From assembly GCA_036268775.1 (NCBI GenBank), contig DATATM010000024.1, positions 78,689 to 142,688 on the forward strand: a stretch of DNA of 64,000 nt, read 5' to 3'. The notes beneath the pieces were generated by a model. The model saw nothing but the letters and a program-made list of their open reading frames with translations, was not told where the DNA came from and ran no database searches. Both the position numbers and the translations under genes were made by a program. Positions 1-8,440 of this stretch are shown here, one piece after another. Source of the stretch: DASZIT01 sp036268775. Lineage in GTDB: Bacteria > Actinomycetota > Acidimicrobiia > Acidimicrobiales > RAAP-2. Each line of letters opens with the position of its first letter. The stretch's first letter is position 1.

Positions 1-1
1 C

Positions 2-43
2 AGGAGGTACATGAGCAACGGCCGGATCGGCATCAACCGTTGA
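2..43 (+). CDS. possible 3' end of an upstream gene (partial)
   Basis: An open frame enters from the left edge and ends at a TGA at 41-43. It shows only 13 residues, ending in GRIGINR. The next gene starts 58 bases later on the same strand, so this could be the tail of a preceding transporter gene. Nothing here allows a function to be assigned. Confidence 0.25.
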   Translation, partial: RRYMSNGRIGINR

Positions 44-100
44 CGGTCTGGCCGTCGAGTCCAAGTTAGAGACAGATGCAACTGAGGAAAGGACCATCGC

Positions 101-1471
101 ATGAACAGGGATCCACTTATGAAGAGACAACCACGACCTACCGGTCGAAGGCGGATCGGTGTCATCACCGTGGTGCTGGCCACCGCCCTGGTCGCCGCCG
201 CCTGCAGCAGTAGCTCCAGCTCGAGCACGACCACCACGGCCGGTTCCAGCACCAACAACGGCGGAGCGACGGCGCCCGGGGTGACCGCTACCAGCATCAC
301 CATCGGGGCGACCACGCCGCTGACCGGACCGGCCGCTCCCGGCTACGACGAGATCGCCGCGGCGTCCAACGCGGTCTTCAAGTGGGCCAACGCCACCGGC
401 GGGGTCAACGGGCGTCAGATCAACTACATCATCAAAGACGACGCCTACAACCCGGTGAATACGGTCACCCTCACCCGGCAACTGGTCCAACAGAACAACA
501 TCTTTGCCGACGTCGGTTCCCTGGGCACGCCCACCCAAGCTGCGGTGGAGGGCTTCCTCAACACCAACAAGGTGCCCCAGCTGTTCGTGGAGTCGGGCTG
601 CAACTGCTGGTCGCAGTCCAGCAGTCCCTGGACATTCGGCTGGCAGCCGAACTACACGGTGGAAGGCAAGATCCTCGGCCAGTACATCAATCAGAAATTC
701 GCCGGCCAGAAGGTGGGCTACCTCTACCAGGCTGACGAGTTCGGTCAGGACTTCATCAAGGGGCTCGACGCCGAGCTTCCGGCCACCGCGGTGGTGTCGC
801 GGCAGAACTACGACGCCGCCACCCTCGCCGGTCCGATGAGCAACCAGATCGCCGCGTTGAAGTCCGCCGGGGCCCAAGTGGTCGCTCTGGCCACGGTGCC
901 GGCCGCCACCGCGCTGGCGCTGCTGCCCGCCGCCTCCATCGGCTACGCGCCTCAATGGGTGACCTCCAACGTGGGCTCTGATCCTCCGACGGTTGCCGCT
1001 CTGCTGAACTCCTTCTCCAAGGGCGCGGCGGGGGCATCGCTCCTCAACGGGATGATCTCGGATGCCTACGCACCGCCGGAGGCCGACACCTCCAACGCTT
1101 GGATCCAGGCCATCCAGAAGGTTCTCACCAAGTACGACCCAGGGGCGCCGCTGGATGGCAACACCGAATATGGGGTCGCCCTCGGCTACACCTTCATCCA
1201 GGCGCTGGAGAAGGCGGGCCCGAACCTCACCCGGGCCGGCATCGTCTCCGCCATCGAGTCGAACGGATCCAAATTCGTGACCGCGGGTCTGGTGCCGCTC
1301 ACCTACTCCAAGAGCGTTCACTTCGGGTACTCCGGAGCTCAACTGGTCACCATCAACAATGGTGCGGCGACCACCATGGGCCCGATCTTGACGACGACCA
1401 TCAACGGTCCCATCAAGACATTTACCGGTGCGAGCACACCACCACCAGCCTCGATGCTCAACATCTCCTAA
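101..1471 (+). CDS. branched-chain amino acid type ABC transporter substrate-binding lipoprotein (LivK-like)
   Basis: This is a periplasmic-binding-fold type I receptor of 456 residues, expected to be lipid-anchored outside the membrane and to deliver an amino-acid-like or other small substrate to a Liv-type permease. The N-terminus has a basic stretch, a hydrophobic helix and a lipobox (VAAAC, Cys near 35), followed by a Ser/Thr-rich spacer. The mature part opens with ITIGATTPLTGPAAPGYD, the typical first strand of LivK-like proteins. A purine-rich ribosome site (GAGGAAAGG) precedes the ATG at 101; an ATG at 119 is an alternative start. The permease and ATPase genes are not in the window. 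The substrate cannot be read from sequence. Confidence 0.85.
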   Translation: MNRDPLMKRQPRPTGRRRIGVITVVLATALVAAACSSSSSSSTTTTAGSSTNNGGATAPGVTATSITIGATTPLTGPAAPGYDEIAAASNAVFKWANATGGVNGRQINYIIKDDAYNPVNTVTLTRQLVQQNNIFADVGSLGTPTQAAVEGFLNTNKVPQLFVESGCNCWSQSSSPWTFGWQPNYTVEGKILGQYINQKFAGQKVGYLYQADEFGQDFIKGLDAELPATAVVSRQNYDAATLAGPMSNQIAALKSAGAQVVALATVPAATALALLPAASIGYAPQWVTSNVGSDPPTVAALLNSFSKGAAGASLLNGMISDAYAPPEADTSNAWIQAIQKVLTKYDPGAPLDGNTEYGVALGYTFIQALEKAGPNLTRAGIVSAIESNGSKFVTAGLVPLTYSKSVHFGYSGAQLVTINNGAATTMGPILTTTINGPIKTFTGASTPPPASMLNIS

Positions 1472-1505
1472 CCAGCGGCCGGCTCTGGTCCTAGCCGAAC
1501 CGAGC

Positions 1506-1522
1506 CGAGCCGTTCCGGCTCG
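1506..1522. terminator. perfect 7-bp hairpin between convergent genes
   Basis: CGAGCCG, a 3-base TTC loop, then CGGCTCG. It lies 35 bases after the stop of the binding-protein gene and before the convergent trpD stop. There is no T-tract, so it would be an intrinsic terminator only in the loose GC-rich sense. Confidence 0.35.
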
Positions 1523-1560
1523 TCACCTCGGACGGTGGGGACGTTCTCCGAAAGGAGGCG

Positions 1561-1577
1561 ACCCCGCCGATCGGGGT
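1561..1577. terminator. second hairpin in the convergent gap
   Basis: ACCCCG, a 5-base loop, then CGGGGT, located 28 bases past the end of trpD on its side of the gap. With the hairpin at 1506-1522 it may separate the two convergent transcripts. No T-tract follows on either strand. Confidence 0.3.
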
Positions 1578-1604
1578 GGCGGCCTTCATCCCTACCCCCG
1601 AGGG

Positions 1605-2702
1605 TCACTCCTCGGTGGCGGACGCCTCCTGGGTGACTCGCACCAGCGCGTCGAGAACCTGGGAAGCCCGCCCGTCGTCGATCACCGTGCAGGCCAGGGC
1701 CACCCCGCTCGGGAAGTCGCGGGCTTGCCCGATTACCACCAGCGCGGCGGCGGCATTCAGCACCGCAATGTCCCGGTGGGGGGACGGGTCCCCGGCCACC
1801 ACCCGACGGATGGCCTCGGCATTGACGGCGGCGTCCCCTCCCCGCAGGTCGTCGAGCGTGGCCGGGGCGAAGCCCAGCTCGGCCGGATCCACCCGGAAGG
1901 TGGTCATCTCGTACTCAGTGCCACTGCCGGTCAGGTTCCGCCGGAGCTCGTGGACGGTGGAGGGTCCGGTGGTACTCAGCTCGTCGAGGCCGTCGTCGCC
2001 GTAGACGATCATGGCCCGCTCGGCCTGGTTGGCGGCCAGGACGCCGAGCATCTTGTCCGCCATCGAGCGGTCACTGACCCCCACCACCTGGTAGCGGGCC
2101 CGCCCCGGATTGGCCAACGGCCCGAGGAAGTTGAAGACCGTGGGTACGCCCAGCTCCTTGCGGACCGGTCCGGCGTAGCGCATGGCGGGATGAAACCGGG
2201 GGGCGAAGCAGAACCCCATCCCTACCTCCTCGATGCAGCGGACCACCCCCTCGGGGCCGAGGTCGGCCACCACTCCCAGGGCTTCGAGGACATCGGCCGC
2301 CCCCACTGCCGACGACGACGCCCGTCCGCCGTGCTTGCACACCTTGGCCCCGGTGGCGGCCACCACCAGCGCGGCGATGGTGGAGACGTTGATGCTGCGC
2401 AGCCGGTCACCGCCGGTGCCGCAGGTGTCGATGACGTCCACCCCGGTAGGGAGGGGCAACGGCACCCCCAGGGAGACCATGGCCCGCACGAAGCCGGTCA
2501 TCTCCTCCACCGACTCCCCCTTCGCCCGCAGGGCGATCAGCAACGCGGCGATCTGGGTCGGCAAGGCCTGACCCGACCACACCTCGCCGAGCACCGACTC
2601 CGCCTCGTCGGCGGTCAGCGACGTCCCGGCCACCAGTCGGCTGAGGACCCCGGGCCACCCGCCCAGGTCCTCGAAGTCCAGCGGCACCGTCAGTCCCACC
2701 AC
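1605..2702 (-). CDS. trpD: anthranilate phosphoribosyltransferase
   Basis: The enzyme transfers phosphoribose from PRPP to anthranilate in tryptophan synthesis. The 365-residue product has the helical N-terminal domain and the glycine-rich PRPP loop (DTCGTGGD near 93-100). It also has KHGGRASSSAVGAADVLEALG (near 121) in place of the usual KHGNR motif, and the RFHPAMR segment of the anthranilate site. The start is GTG at 2702. It overlaps the end of the upstream acyl-CoA dehydrogenase by 13 bases, so the two are probably translated together although their pathways differ. No other trp genes are in the window, so trpD is detached from any trp operon here. Confidence 0.93.
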   Translation of the reverse strand: MVGLTVPLDFEDLGGWPGVLSRLVAGTSLTADEAESVLGEVWSGQALPTQIAALLIALRAKGESVEEMTGFVRAMVSLGVPLPLPTGVDVIDTCGTGGDRLRSINVSTIAALVVAATGAKVCKHGGRASSSAVGAADVLEALGVVADLGPEGVVRCIEEVGMGFCFAPRFHPAMRYAGPVRKELGVPTVFNFLGPLANPGRARYQVVGVSDRSMADKMLGVLAANQAERAMIVYGDDGLDELSTTGPSTVHELRRNLTGSGTEYEMTTFRVDPAELGFAPATLDDLRGGDAAVNAEAIRRVVAGDPSPHRDIAVLNAAAALVVIGQARDFPSGVALACTVIDDGRASQVLDALVRVTQEASATEE

Positions 2703-3865
2703 AGGTCATGGGCCAGCACGCCCCGGGCGATCAGCCCCAGTTGCACCTGCGAGGTCCCTTCCACGATGGTCAACTGACGGGCGTCGCGGTACCAGAGCTC
2801 GGTCGGATGGTCTTCCATGTAGCCGGCCGCCCCCAGCAGCTGCACGGCCAGCCCGGAGGCCCGCACCGCCAGCTCGGTGGCGAAGTACTTGGCCATGGAC
2901 AGGAAGGGCACGTACTCCTTGGTGAACTTGCCCTGGTCGGCCAGCCAGGCCGACCGGTAGGTCAGCAGGCGGGCCGCCTCGATGTCCACCGCCACCTTGG
3001 CGATCTCCCACTGGATCCCCTGGAAGTCGGCGATCACCCCGCCGAAGGCCTCCCGCTGCTGCACATAGTCGGTGGCGTACATGAGAGCGCCCTCGGCCAG
3101 CCCGATTCCCCGCGCCGCCACGATCGGCCGCATGGCGTTGAGGCCGAGCATGGCCAGCCGGAACCCTCCCACTTCACCGATCACGTTCTCGGCCGGGACC
3201 CTCGCGTTGTCGAGCACCAGTTCCCCGGTGTCCACCCCGTGGACCCCCATCTTGTGGTCGGTGCGACCGACCGAGACGCCTTCCCAGTTGCGCTCCACGA
3301 TGAAGGCGGTGATCGAATCGTGTTGTCGGGAGGACGGGTCGCCGGTCTTGGCGAACACCGTGTACCAGTCGGCCTCCCGGACCCCGGACATCCAGCACTT
3401 CGTACCGGAGAGGATCCAGCCACCCGACGCGTCGGGGTCAGGGATGGCCTTGGTCCGCATGCCAGCCACGTCACTGCCGGCCTGGGCCTCCGACAGCCCG
3501 AAGGCGGCCCGCACCTCCCCGGTGGCGATCCCCGGCAGGTACCGCTTCTTCTGATCGTCGTTGCCGGCGATGAGGACGGGCCCGACCGGTAGCCGGGTGA
3601 GCAGCAGCATCAGCGCCGCCGAGTTGGAGTACTTGGCCACCTCTTCGATGGCGATGGTGAGGCCGAGGATCCCGGCCCCGGAGCCGCCCAGTTCGGTGGG
3701 AAGGCACAGACCCAGCAGGTCGGCATCACGGAAGGCGTCGAAGATGTCCTGGGGGTACTCGCTGGTGGCGTCGATCTCCCGGGCCCGCGGCTTGATCTTG
3801 TCCTGGGCCAGGCGGCGCACGCTTTCCTGGAGGGCGGTCAGTTCGGGAGAGAGGTCGAAGTCCAC
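2690..3865 (-). CDS. acyl-CoA dehydrogenase (short/medium-chain type)
   Basis: This flavoenzyme introduces the alpha-beta double bond in acyl-CoA. The 391 residues show the usual layout: helical N-domain, middle beta-domain with FGLSEAQAGSDVAGMRTKA (FAD/substrate contacts), then the helical C-domain. The catalytic Glu sits in the C-terminal position (VEGTSQVQ, near residue 370), as in short- and medium-chain enzymes, while the helix-G position used by isovaleryl-CoA dehydrogenase is Met. The start appears to be GTG, eight bases after a TAGCCT hexamer and without a clear ribosome site. trpD overlaps its end. The acyl substrate cannot be told. Confidence 0.9.
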   Translation of the reverse strand: MDFDLSPELTALQESVRRLAQDKIKPRAREIDATSEYPQDIFDAFRDADLLGLCLPTELGGSGAGILGLTIAIEEVAKYSNSAALMLLLTRLPVGPVLIAGNDDQKKRYLPGIATGEVRAAFGLSEAQAGSDVAGMRTKAIPDPDASGGWILSGTKCWMSGVREADWYTVFAKTGDPSSRQHDSITAFIVERNWEGVSVGRTDHKMGVHGVDTGELVLDNARVPAENVIGEVGGFRLAMLGLNAMRPIVAARGIGLAEGALMYATDYVQQREAFGGVIADFQGIQWEIAKVAVDIEAARLLTYRSAWLADQGKFTKEYVPFLSMAKYFATELAVRASGLAVQLLGAAGYMEDHPTELWYRDARQLTIVEGTSQVQLGLIARGVLAHDLWWD

Positions 3866-3970
3866 GGTCGCCGAGGCTACCTGAGGCTCACCCGGGCGCC
3901 GGTTGAGCCCATCACCGGGTTGGCCGGGGCGACGGGGGGAGAGTCCCCGGAGCGGTCCGAGAAGCCGGGT

Positions 3971-4558
3971 TCAGCTGCCGGTGGGCGAGGGGGCGATCTC
4001 CCCCCGGCCAGCCTCCTGGAGGTCGGCCGGCAGCGTCACCTTGGCGGCATGAGCCACTACCTGGAGCTGGGTGCGCCACTCGATGATGGCCAAGCGCTGG
4101 GCGTTCTGGGTGTCGGGGAGATCGTCGAAGCTGCTGTTGGGGAGGGCGGCGGCCAGCACGCTCAAATAGTTGTCCTGCAGGTAGTAGGTGTTGGCATAAG
4201 GAGCGTTCAACTTCCAGAGGACGGGGTTGGCCGGGTCGATGGCCTCGGCGGCCACCACGTAACTGGCGAAGCGTTGCTCGAGGGCGGACATCTGGTCGCC
4301 GGCGGCTTGCGGGGTGATGGTGTGGGCCCGGAATCCGTCGAGGATCGGGTCAGCCCCCAACAGGAGCTGGTTCACGCCGAGTCGCACCGGCTCGACTCGC
4401 GCGACATAGGCCCGAATCTCGGCCGCCGATGGCATCCCGGCTCCTCCCGATCCATTGGCCGAGGAGGAGGCGCTGGCGGCGTTCCCGCATCCGGCCAGCA
4501 CTGAGGCCAACCCGACGATCACCATCCCGGCAATGCGCCTCCGGCTCCAGCCTGGCAT
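3971..4558 (-). CDS. small secreted lipoprotein of unknown function
   Basis: The 195-residue product has a typical lipoprotein signal: basic start, hydrophobic core, and lipobox LAGC with Cys near 24. A Ser/Ala/Gly linker leads into a helical domain of about 150 residues with no recognised motif. The start ATG follows GAGGACAGGGGAG, a fair ribosome site. It is followed on the same strand (further left) by the acyl-CoA dehydrogenase about 100 bases away, and preceded by another lipoprotein gene. A surface-exposed helical protein is all that can be said. Confidence 0.75.
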   Translation of the reverse strand: MPGWSRRRIAGMVIVGLASVLAGCGNAASASSSANGSGGAGMPSAAEIRAYVARVEPVRLGVNQLLLGADPILDGFRAHTITPQAAGDQMSALEQRFASYVVAAEAIDPANPVLWKLNAPYANTYYLQDNYLSVLAAALPNSSFDDLPDTQNAQRLAIIEWRTQLQVVAHAAKVTLPADLQEAGRGEIAPSPTGS

Positions 4559-4644
4559 CGCTCCCCTGTCCTCCCGCCCGCGACGGCGACGTCAGGCCGT
4601 GGCCCGAGCGGCGCTACCGCTCGACGGGCCACCGATCGCTTGGC

Positions 4645-5523
4645 TCAATACCCGTAGCCCATGGTGGTCGGCGTGGTGGTCGCCGGTGGCGCCGTCGTCG
4701 GAGGACTGGTGGGCGGCGGGCTGGTGGCGGGGGGCGAGGTGGCCGGCGGGGAGGTCGGTGCCGGGTTCGTCGCGGCCGGCGGCTGCGCCGCGGTGGTCGG
4801 GGTGATCGCCGGCGTGGAGGGCGCCTGGCTGGTGGTGCTGGTCGACCCGGCCACCGGTGCGGCGGTGGCGGTGGGTGCCGCCGCCGGGGTGACCGACGGG
4901 GTCACGACGAACCACGCCCCCAGCACACCCTGCCCGGCGGTGGAGCCGGCCGTCTTGTCCGCGCTGTAGGTATAGAGGGGCGAGCCGTTGTAGGTGACCT
5001 GGGTCGTCCCATCCGCCCGCAGGGAGGTGCCGAAGACCCCCACCATGCCGTTCGCCCCGGTCGGCTTGGCGCCGGCGCCCACGGTGAAGGGGGGCCAGAG
5101 CTGAGCACAGGCTCCGGTGCAGGCGCTCTGCCCGTTCTTGTCGGCGGTGAAGCGATAGAGGGTGGCTCCGGCCGGGTTCACCAGGATCGTCCCCAAGGTG
5201 GCGCTCATCGTCGACCGGATGACTGTCGCCGATGCTGTCGTCCCGGTGCTGGCCTTCGATGCGGCACTGGTCTTGTTGGCCACCGCCGACGGCGACGCTG
5301 AACAGGCGGCGGCGATCAGGCCCACCGCCAGCACCGCGCCGACCATCAGGCGGCGAGAACCCCGGCCGCCGAAGCAGGGTGCCGGGCGTTCCGGGCCCGC
5401 CGGCGGCGGCTGGACGGCGGCCACCCCAGCCGCCCCGGACGGGCCCGCAGGCCAGACCCCGCCGCCCCTCGGTTTTCCGTCGGACGAAGCCCGGCTCCCC
5501 AGGTGTCGATTCCCATCGGTCAT
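4645..5523 (-). CDS. lipoprotein with two Lipoprotein_15-type secreted repeats and a Pro/Thr tail
   Basis: The 292-residue product begins with an unusual 58-residue Gly/Pro-rich cytoplasmic leader, then a signal helix with lipobox IAAAC. Two copies of a secreted repeat follow (about residues 105-200). The first reads LVNPAGATLYRFTADKNG and includes CTGACAQLWPPF; the second includes YNGSPLYTYSADKTAGS. The pattern matches the secreted repeat family PF03640 (COG4315), whose function is unknown. The last 90 residues are Pro/Thr/Ala repeats (TSPPATSPPATSPPPTSPPT), a likely wall-spanning stalk, ending MGYGY. The ATG follows GGAGG. The long leader could mean a later start. Confidence 0.8.
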   Translation of the reverse strand: MTDGNRHLGSRASSDGKPRGGGVWPAGPSGAAGVAAVQPPPAGPERPAPCFGGRGSRRLMVGAVLAVGLIAAACSASPSAVANKTSAASKASTGTTASATVIRSTMSATLGTILVNPAGATLYRFTADKNGQSACTGACAQLWPPFTVGAGAKPTGANGMVGVFGTSLRADGTTQVTYNGSPLYTYSADKTAGSTAGQGVLGAWFVVTPSVTPAAAPTATAAPVAGSTSTTSQAPSTPAITPTTAAQPPAATNPAPTSPPATSPPATSPPPTSPPTTAPPATTTPTTMGYGY

Positions 5524-5702
5524 GGTGTGGTCCTCCGTGGTGGCTGCAGGTCCTCGGATATTGAGTTCCGGGTATGACTACGGGCGGGACGGGCCCGATG
5601 TTCACCGGATCGGCCAACCAGAGCCCCGGGGACGATCACCAGCGACGTTCGATCCGACTGGCGGACGGTTCACATCTGGCCGATTTCGGGTAGAACGGGA
5701 AG

Positions 5703-6575
5703 ATGCCGAATCAGAACGCCATCGCCAATCCCATCGCCCAGTCAGGGACCTTCGAGCTGGGGGATCTGACCGTCCACCGCCTCGGCTTCGGAGCCATGCG
5801 GATCACCGGACCCGGTATCTGGGGCGAACCCGCCGATCGTGCCGAGTGCGTCCGCGTCCTCCGCCGGGCGGTCGAGCTCGGCGTCGATCTCATCGACACC
5901 GCCGACTCCTACGGCCCGGAGGTCAGCGAAGACATCATCCGCGAAGCGCTCCACCCCTATCCCGAGGGGTTGGTCATCGCCACCAAGGCCGGCTTGGTCC
6001 GCACCGGGCCCAATGATTGGTGGCCGGTGGGGCGCCCGGAGTATCTGCGTCAGGAGTGCGAGATGAGCCTGCGTCGACTCGGTGTCGATCAGATCGATCT
6101 CTTCCAACTCCACCGCATCGACGCCAAGGTCCCGGCAGAAGAGCAGTTCGGGTTGCTGGCTGATCTCGTCTCCGAGGGCAAGGTCCGCCAGGTGGGGCTG
6201 TCGGAGGTGTCGGTCAACGAGATCAAGGCCGCCCAGGCGACGGTGCCGCTGGTCAGTGTCCAGAACCTCTACAACCTCACCAACCGGCAGTCAGAGGCCG
6301 TGCTCGACTACTGCGAGTCGCAGAGTCTTGGGTTCATCCCCTGGGCGCCCATCGCCTCCGGCAACCTGGCCAAGCCGGGCGGCGCGGTAGACCAGATCGC
6401 CAATGCCACCGGGGCGACCGCATCGCAGGTGGCGCTGGCCTGGCTGCTTCACCGCTCGCCGGTGATGCTGCCCATCCCCGGCACGTCGTCGGTCGGTCAC
6501 CTGGAAGAGAACTGTGGGGGCGCCACCGTGGAGTTGAGCGACGAGCAGGTGAAAACGCTGTCCGAGGCCAGGTAA
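5703..6575 (+). CDS. aldo/keto reductase
   Basis: This is an NADPH-dependent oxidoreductase of the AKR superfamily with a (beta/alpha)8 barrel, 290 residues. The catalytic tetrad is visible: Asp and Tyr in DLIDTADSYG (near 61-70), Lys in VIATKAG (near 95) and His in FQLHRID (near 137). The NADPH-binding end is present as IPWAPIASGNLA and IPGTSSVGHLEEN. It matches the subgroup of general aldehyde and ketone reductases rather than potassium-channel beta subunits. The ATG follows a weak GGGAAG. It is monocistronic by spacing and faces the convergent P450. The physiological substrate is unknown. Confidence 0.9.
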   Translation: MPNQNAIANPIAQSGTFELGDLTVHRLGFGAMRITGPGIWGEPADRAECVRVLRRAVELGVDLIDTADSYGPEVSEDIIREALHPYPEGLVIATKAGLVRTGPNDWWPVGRPEYLRQECEMSLRRLGVDQIDLFQLHRIDAKVPAEEQFGLLADLVSEGKVRQVGLSEVSVNEIKAAQATVPLVSVQNLYNLTNRQSEAVLDYCESQSLGFIPWAPIASGNLAKPGGAVDQIANATGATASQVALAWLLHRSPVMLPIPGTSSVGHLEENCGGATVELSDEQVKTLSEAR

Positions 6576-6659
6576 CGCCGGCGGAAGCTCCAGCCGAGAG
6601 CCGATTCGGCTGCCGATCGGTCGGTTAGGTGGTCGGAAAGCAGAAGGCGGAGGGGCGAA

Positions 6660-7898
6660 TTACGAACTCGCCGTGCCGAAGACCATTGGAGCTGATCGGA
6701 CCCCGGCAATCACCGGTGACGCCGTCCGGATGACCGGGCCGACTGGCTCCACCGATCCGAAACGGGCCAGTAGCTCCTCGAGGACGATCCTCCCCTCCAG
6801 GCGGGCGAGCACGGCCCCGATGCAGAAGTGAGCGCCGAACCCGAAGGCCAGATGCGGGTTGGGGTCGCGTCCGCCGTCGAAGCGGTCCCCGGTCGAGCCG
6901 AACACCGCTTCGTCCCGATTGGCGGAGGCGTACAACATCAGCACCGGGTCACCCTCGGAGATCTCCTGATCACCCACCACTGCATCCCGGGTGGCGGTTC
7001 GCATGAAAGCCACCACCGGCGTCGTCCAGCGGAGCATCTCCTCGGTGGCGATGGCCAAGGCCCGGGGGGCCGACTCCTCCACCCGGGTGCGCAGTGCCGC
7101 CCACTCTCCCGGCGTCTCGGCCAACCCCAACAGGCCCCCCGACATCATGTTCCGGGTGGTCTCGTTGCCGGCCACCAGCAGCTGAACCAGGAACATGGCG
7201 AGTTCGGCGTCGGAGAGGCGGTCACCGTCGATCTCGGCCGCCGCCAACTCGGAGATGATGTCCTGGCCCGGTGACGCCCGGCGATCGGCGGCCGCCGCCA
7301 ATAGGTAGTGGACCATCTCCGTGCTCAGCGCCTGACGCTCCTCTTCCGGCCAGTCGGTGGCGCCGGGAATCACGGCTTCGGACCATCGGAAGAACCGGGG
7401 CCACTCATCGTCGGGCACCCCGAGGAGATCGCTGATGACCTGCAGCGGCAGGGGAACCGCCAACTCCGCCACGATGTCCACGGGCACTCCCGGTTCGAGC
7501 CGATCCACCAGGGTGCGGGTCCGAGCCCGAATCCCGTCCTCCAGCCCCCGCATGAACTTGGGTCGGAAACCGGGCTGCACCAGTGACCGGTACCGGGTGT
7601 GGTCGGGCGGATCGGTGTGCATCATCGTCGGTGGCGTCGGGTACTCGCTGCCGATCTCGAAGACCATGATCCCCTTCTTCGAACAGAAGGTCTCCGGGTC
7701 CCGGGAGACAGCGGTGACGTCGGCGTGGCGGCTGACCACCCAAAAGCCGAGCGTGGGGTTGCGGGCAACCGGCGCTTCCGCCCGAAGCCGGGCATAGAGC
7801 GGGAACGGGTCGCCGGCATAGAAGTCCGGATCGAGGAGCGGAGCGGTGAGGTCGGCAGGGTCGACCGTGGGGCCGGCCGCCGAAGTGGCTGAAGTCAC
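6660..7898 (-). CDS. cytochrome P450
   Basis: This is a soluble bacterial class I P450 of 412 residues. Landmarks in order are the substrate-recognition and C-helix region (HTRYRSLVQPGF), the I-helix oxygen-activation motif AGNETTRN, the K-helix ExxR (EEMLR), and the heme-ligand loop FGFGAHFCIGAVLARLE with the axial Cys near 358. The I-helix has Gly-Asn-Glu-Thr-Thr instead of the common AGxDT, as in many actinobacterial steroid and terpene P450s. The cupin gene lies 13 bases upstream on the same strand, so they form an operon. No ferredoxin or reductase gene is adjacent. The substrate is not predictable. Confidence 0.92.
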   Translation of the reverse strand: MTSATSAAGPTVDPADLTAPLLDPDFYAGDPFPLYARLRAEAPVARNPTLGFWVVSRHADVTAVSRDPETFCSKKGIMVFEIGSEYPTPPTMMHTDPPDHTRYRSLVQPGFRPKFMRGLEDGIRARTRTLVDRLEPGVPVDIVAELAVPLPLQVISDLLGVPDDEWPRFFRWSEAVIPGATDWPEEERQALSTEMVHYLLAAAADRRASPGQDIISELAAAEIDGDRLSDAELAMFLVQLLVAGNETTRNMMSGGLLGLAETPGEWAALRTRVEESAPRALAIATEEMLRWTTPVVAFMRTATRDAVVGDQEISEGDPVLMLYASANRDEAVFGSTGDRFDGGRDPNPHLAFGFGAHFCIGAVLARLEGRIVLEELLARFGSVEPVGPVIRTASPVIAGVRSAPMVFGTASS

Positions 7899-7911
7899 CT
7901 GAGCTGCCGAT

Positions 7912-8382
7912 TCATCCGATCAGCACGCCGGTGGGTGGGTCGAATCCCTGGGCCACCGCCAGCGCTTCGTAGGCGGCCAACGTGCCGGCCCCGTCGGTGA
8001 CGCTCTCCACCGAACCGTCGGCGGCCAGGTTCAGGTTGACACCCTCCATCACGAAGAGCACGTCGGTGATCCCATCGTTGTCCTCGGGCACATCGAGGGT
8101 GTGGACCGAGCCGGCTGGCTCCCGGATGTAGGACCCAGCGTTATTGAAGAAGTCGTACTCGAGGTAGTGCCACCGCCCCGAGATGGTGAACCCGTCGACC
8201 GGGCCGGTATGCCGGTGGGTCTGGAGCCGGACTCCGGGCTCGAACCGGTTACGCACCACCCAGACGCCGTTGGCGACGTCGACCCGAAGTACCTTCAGCC
8301 AGATGCCCCCGGTGGCGTCCACCCACGGCAGATCGTCCTCCGCCGCATGGCGGACCACATCCTCGGTGCCGACCAATACCAT
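7912..8382 (-). CDS. cupin-fold protein of the dihydroxyacetophenone dioxygenase-like / ChrR-cupin type
   Basis: The product is a single beta-barrel cupin of 156 residues. Metal ligands are suggested by LQTHRHTGPVDGF (two His), a following acidic residue, and PAGSVHTLDVPE (second-motif His). This fits a metal-dependent dioxygenase or a sensor cupin; the best family resemblance is to 2,4'-dihydroxyacetophenone dioxygenase-like proteins. The frame is open for 24 more codons upstream, but the Met at 8382 is preceded by GGGGGAGGG at good spacing, so that start is preferred. It is 13 bases ahead of the P450, which suggests sequential or related oxidations of one substrate. The exact reaction is an inference only. 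Confidence 0.75.
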   Translation of the reverse strand: MVLVGTEDVVRHAAEDDLPWVDATGGIWLKVLRVDVANGVWVVRNRFEPGVRLQTHRHTGPVDGFTISGRWHYLEYDFFNNAGSYIREPAGSVHTLDVPEDNDGITDVLFVMEGVNLNLAADGSVESVTDGAGTLAAYEALAVAQGFDPPTGVLIG

Positions 8383-8440
8383 CTTGTTCCCTCCCCCTGC
8401 ATCCGGTCCCGGACGCGACTGACAGATTGTCTCCGACGAC

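Noticed and set aside
1428..2777. 449-residue plus-strand frame opposite trpD
   Set aside because: It is a GC-driven shadow rich in Gly, His and Arg with no domain. trpD on the other strand explains the region fully.
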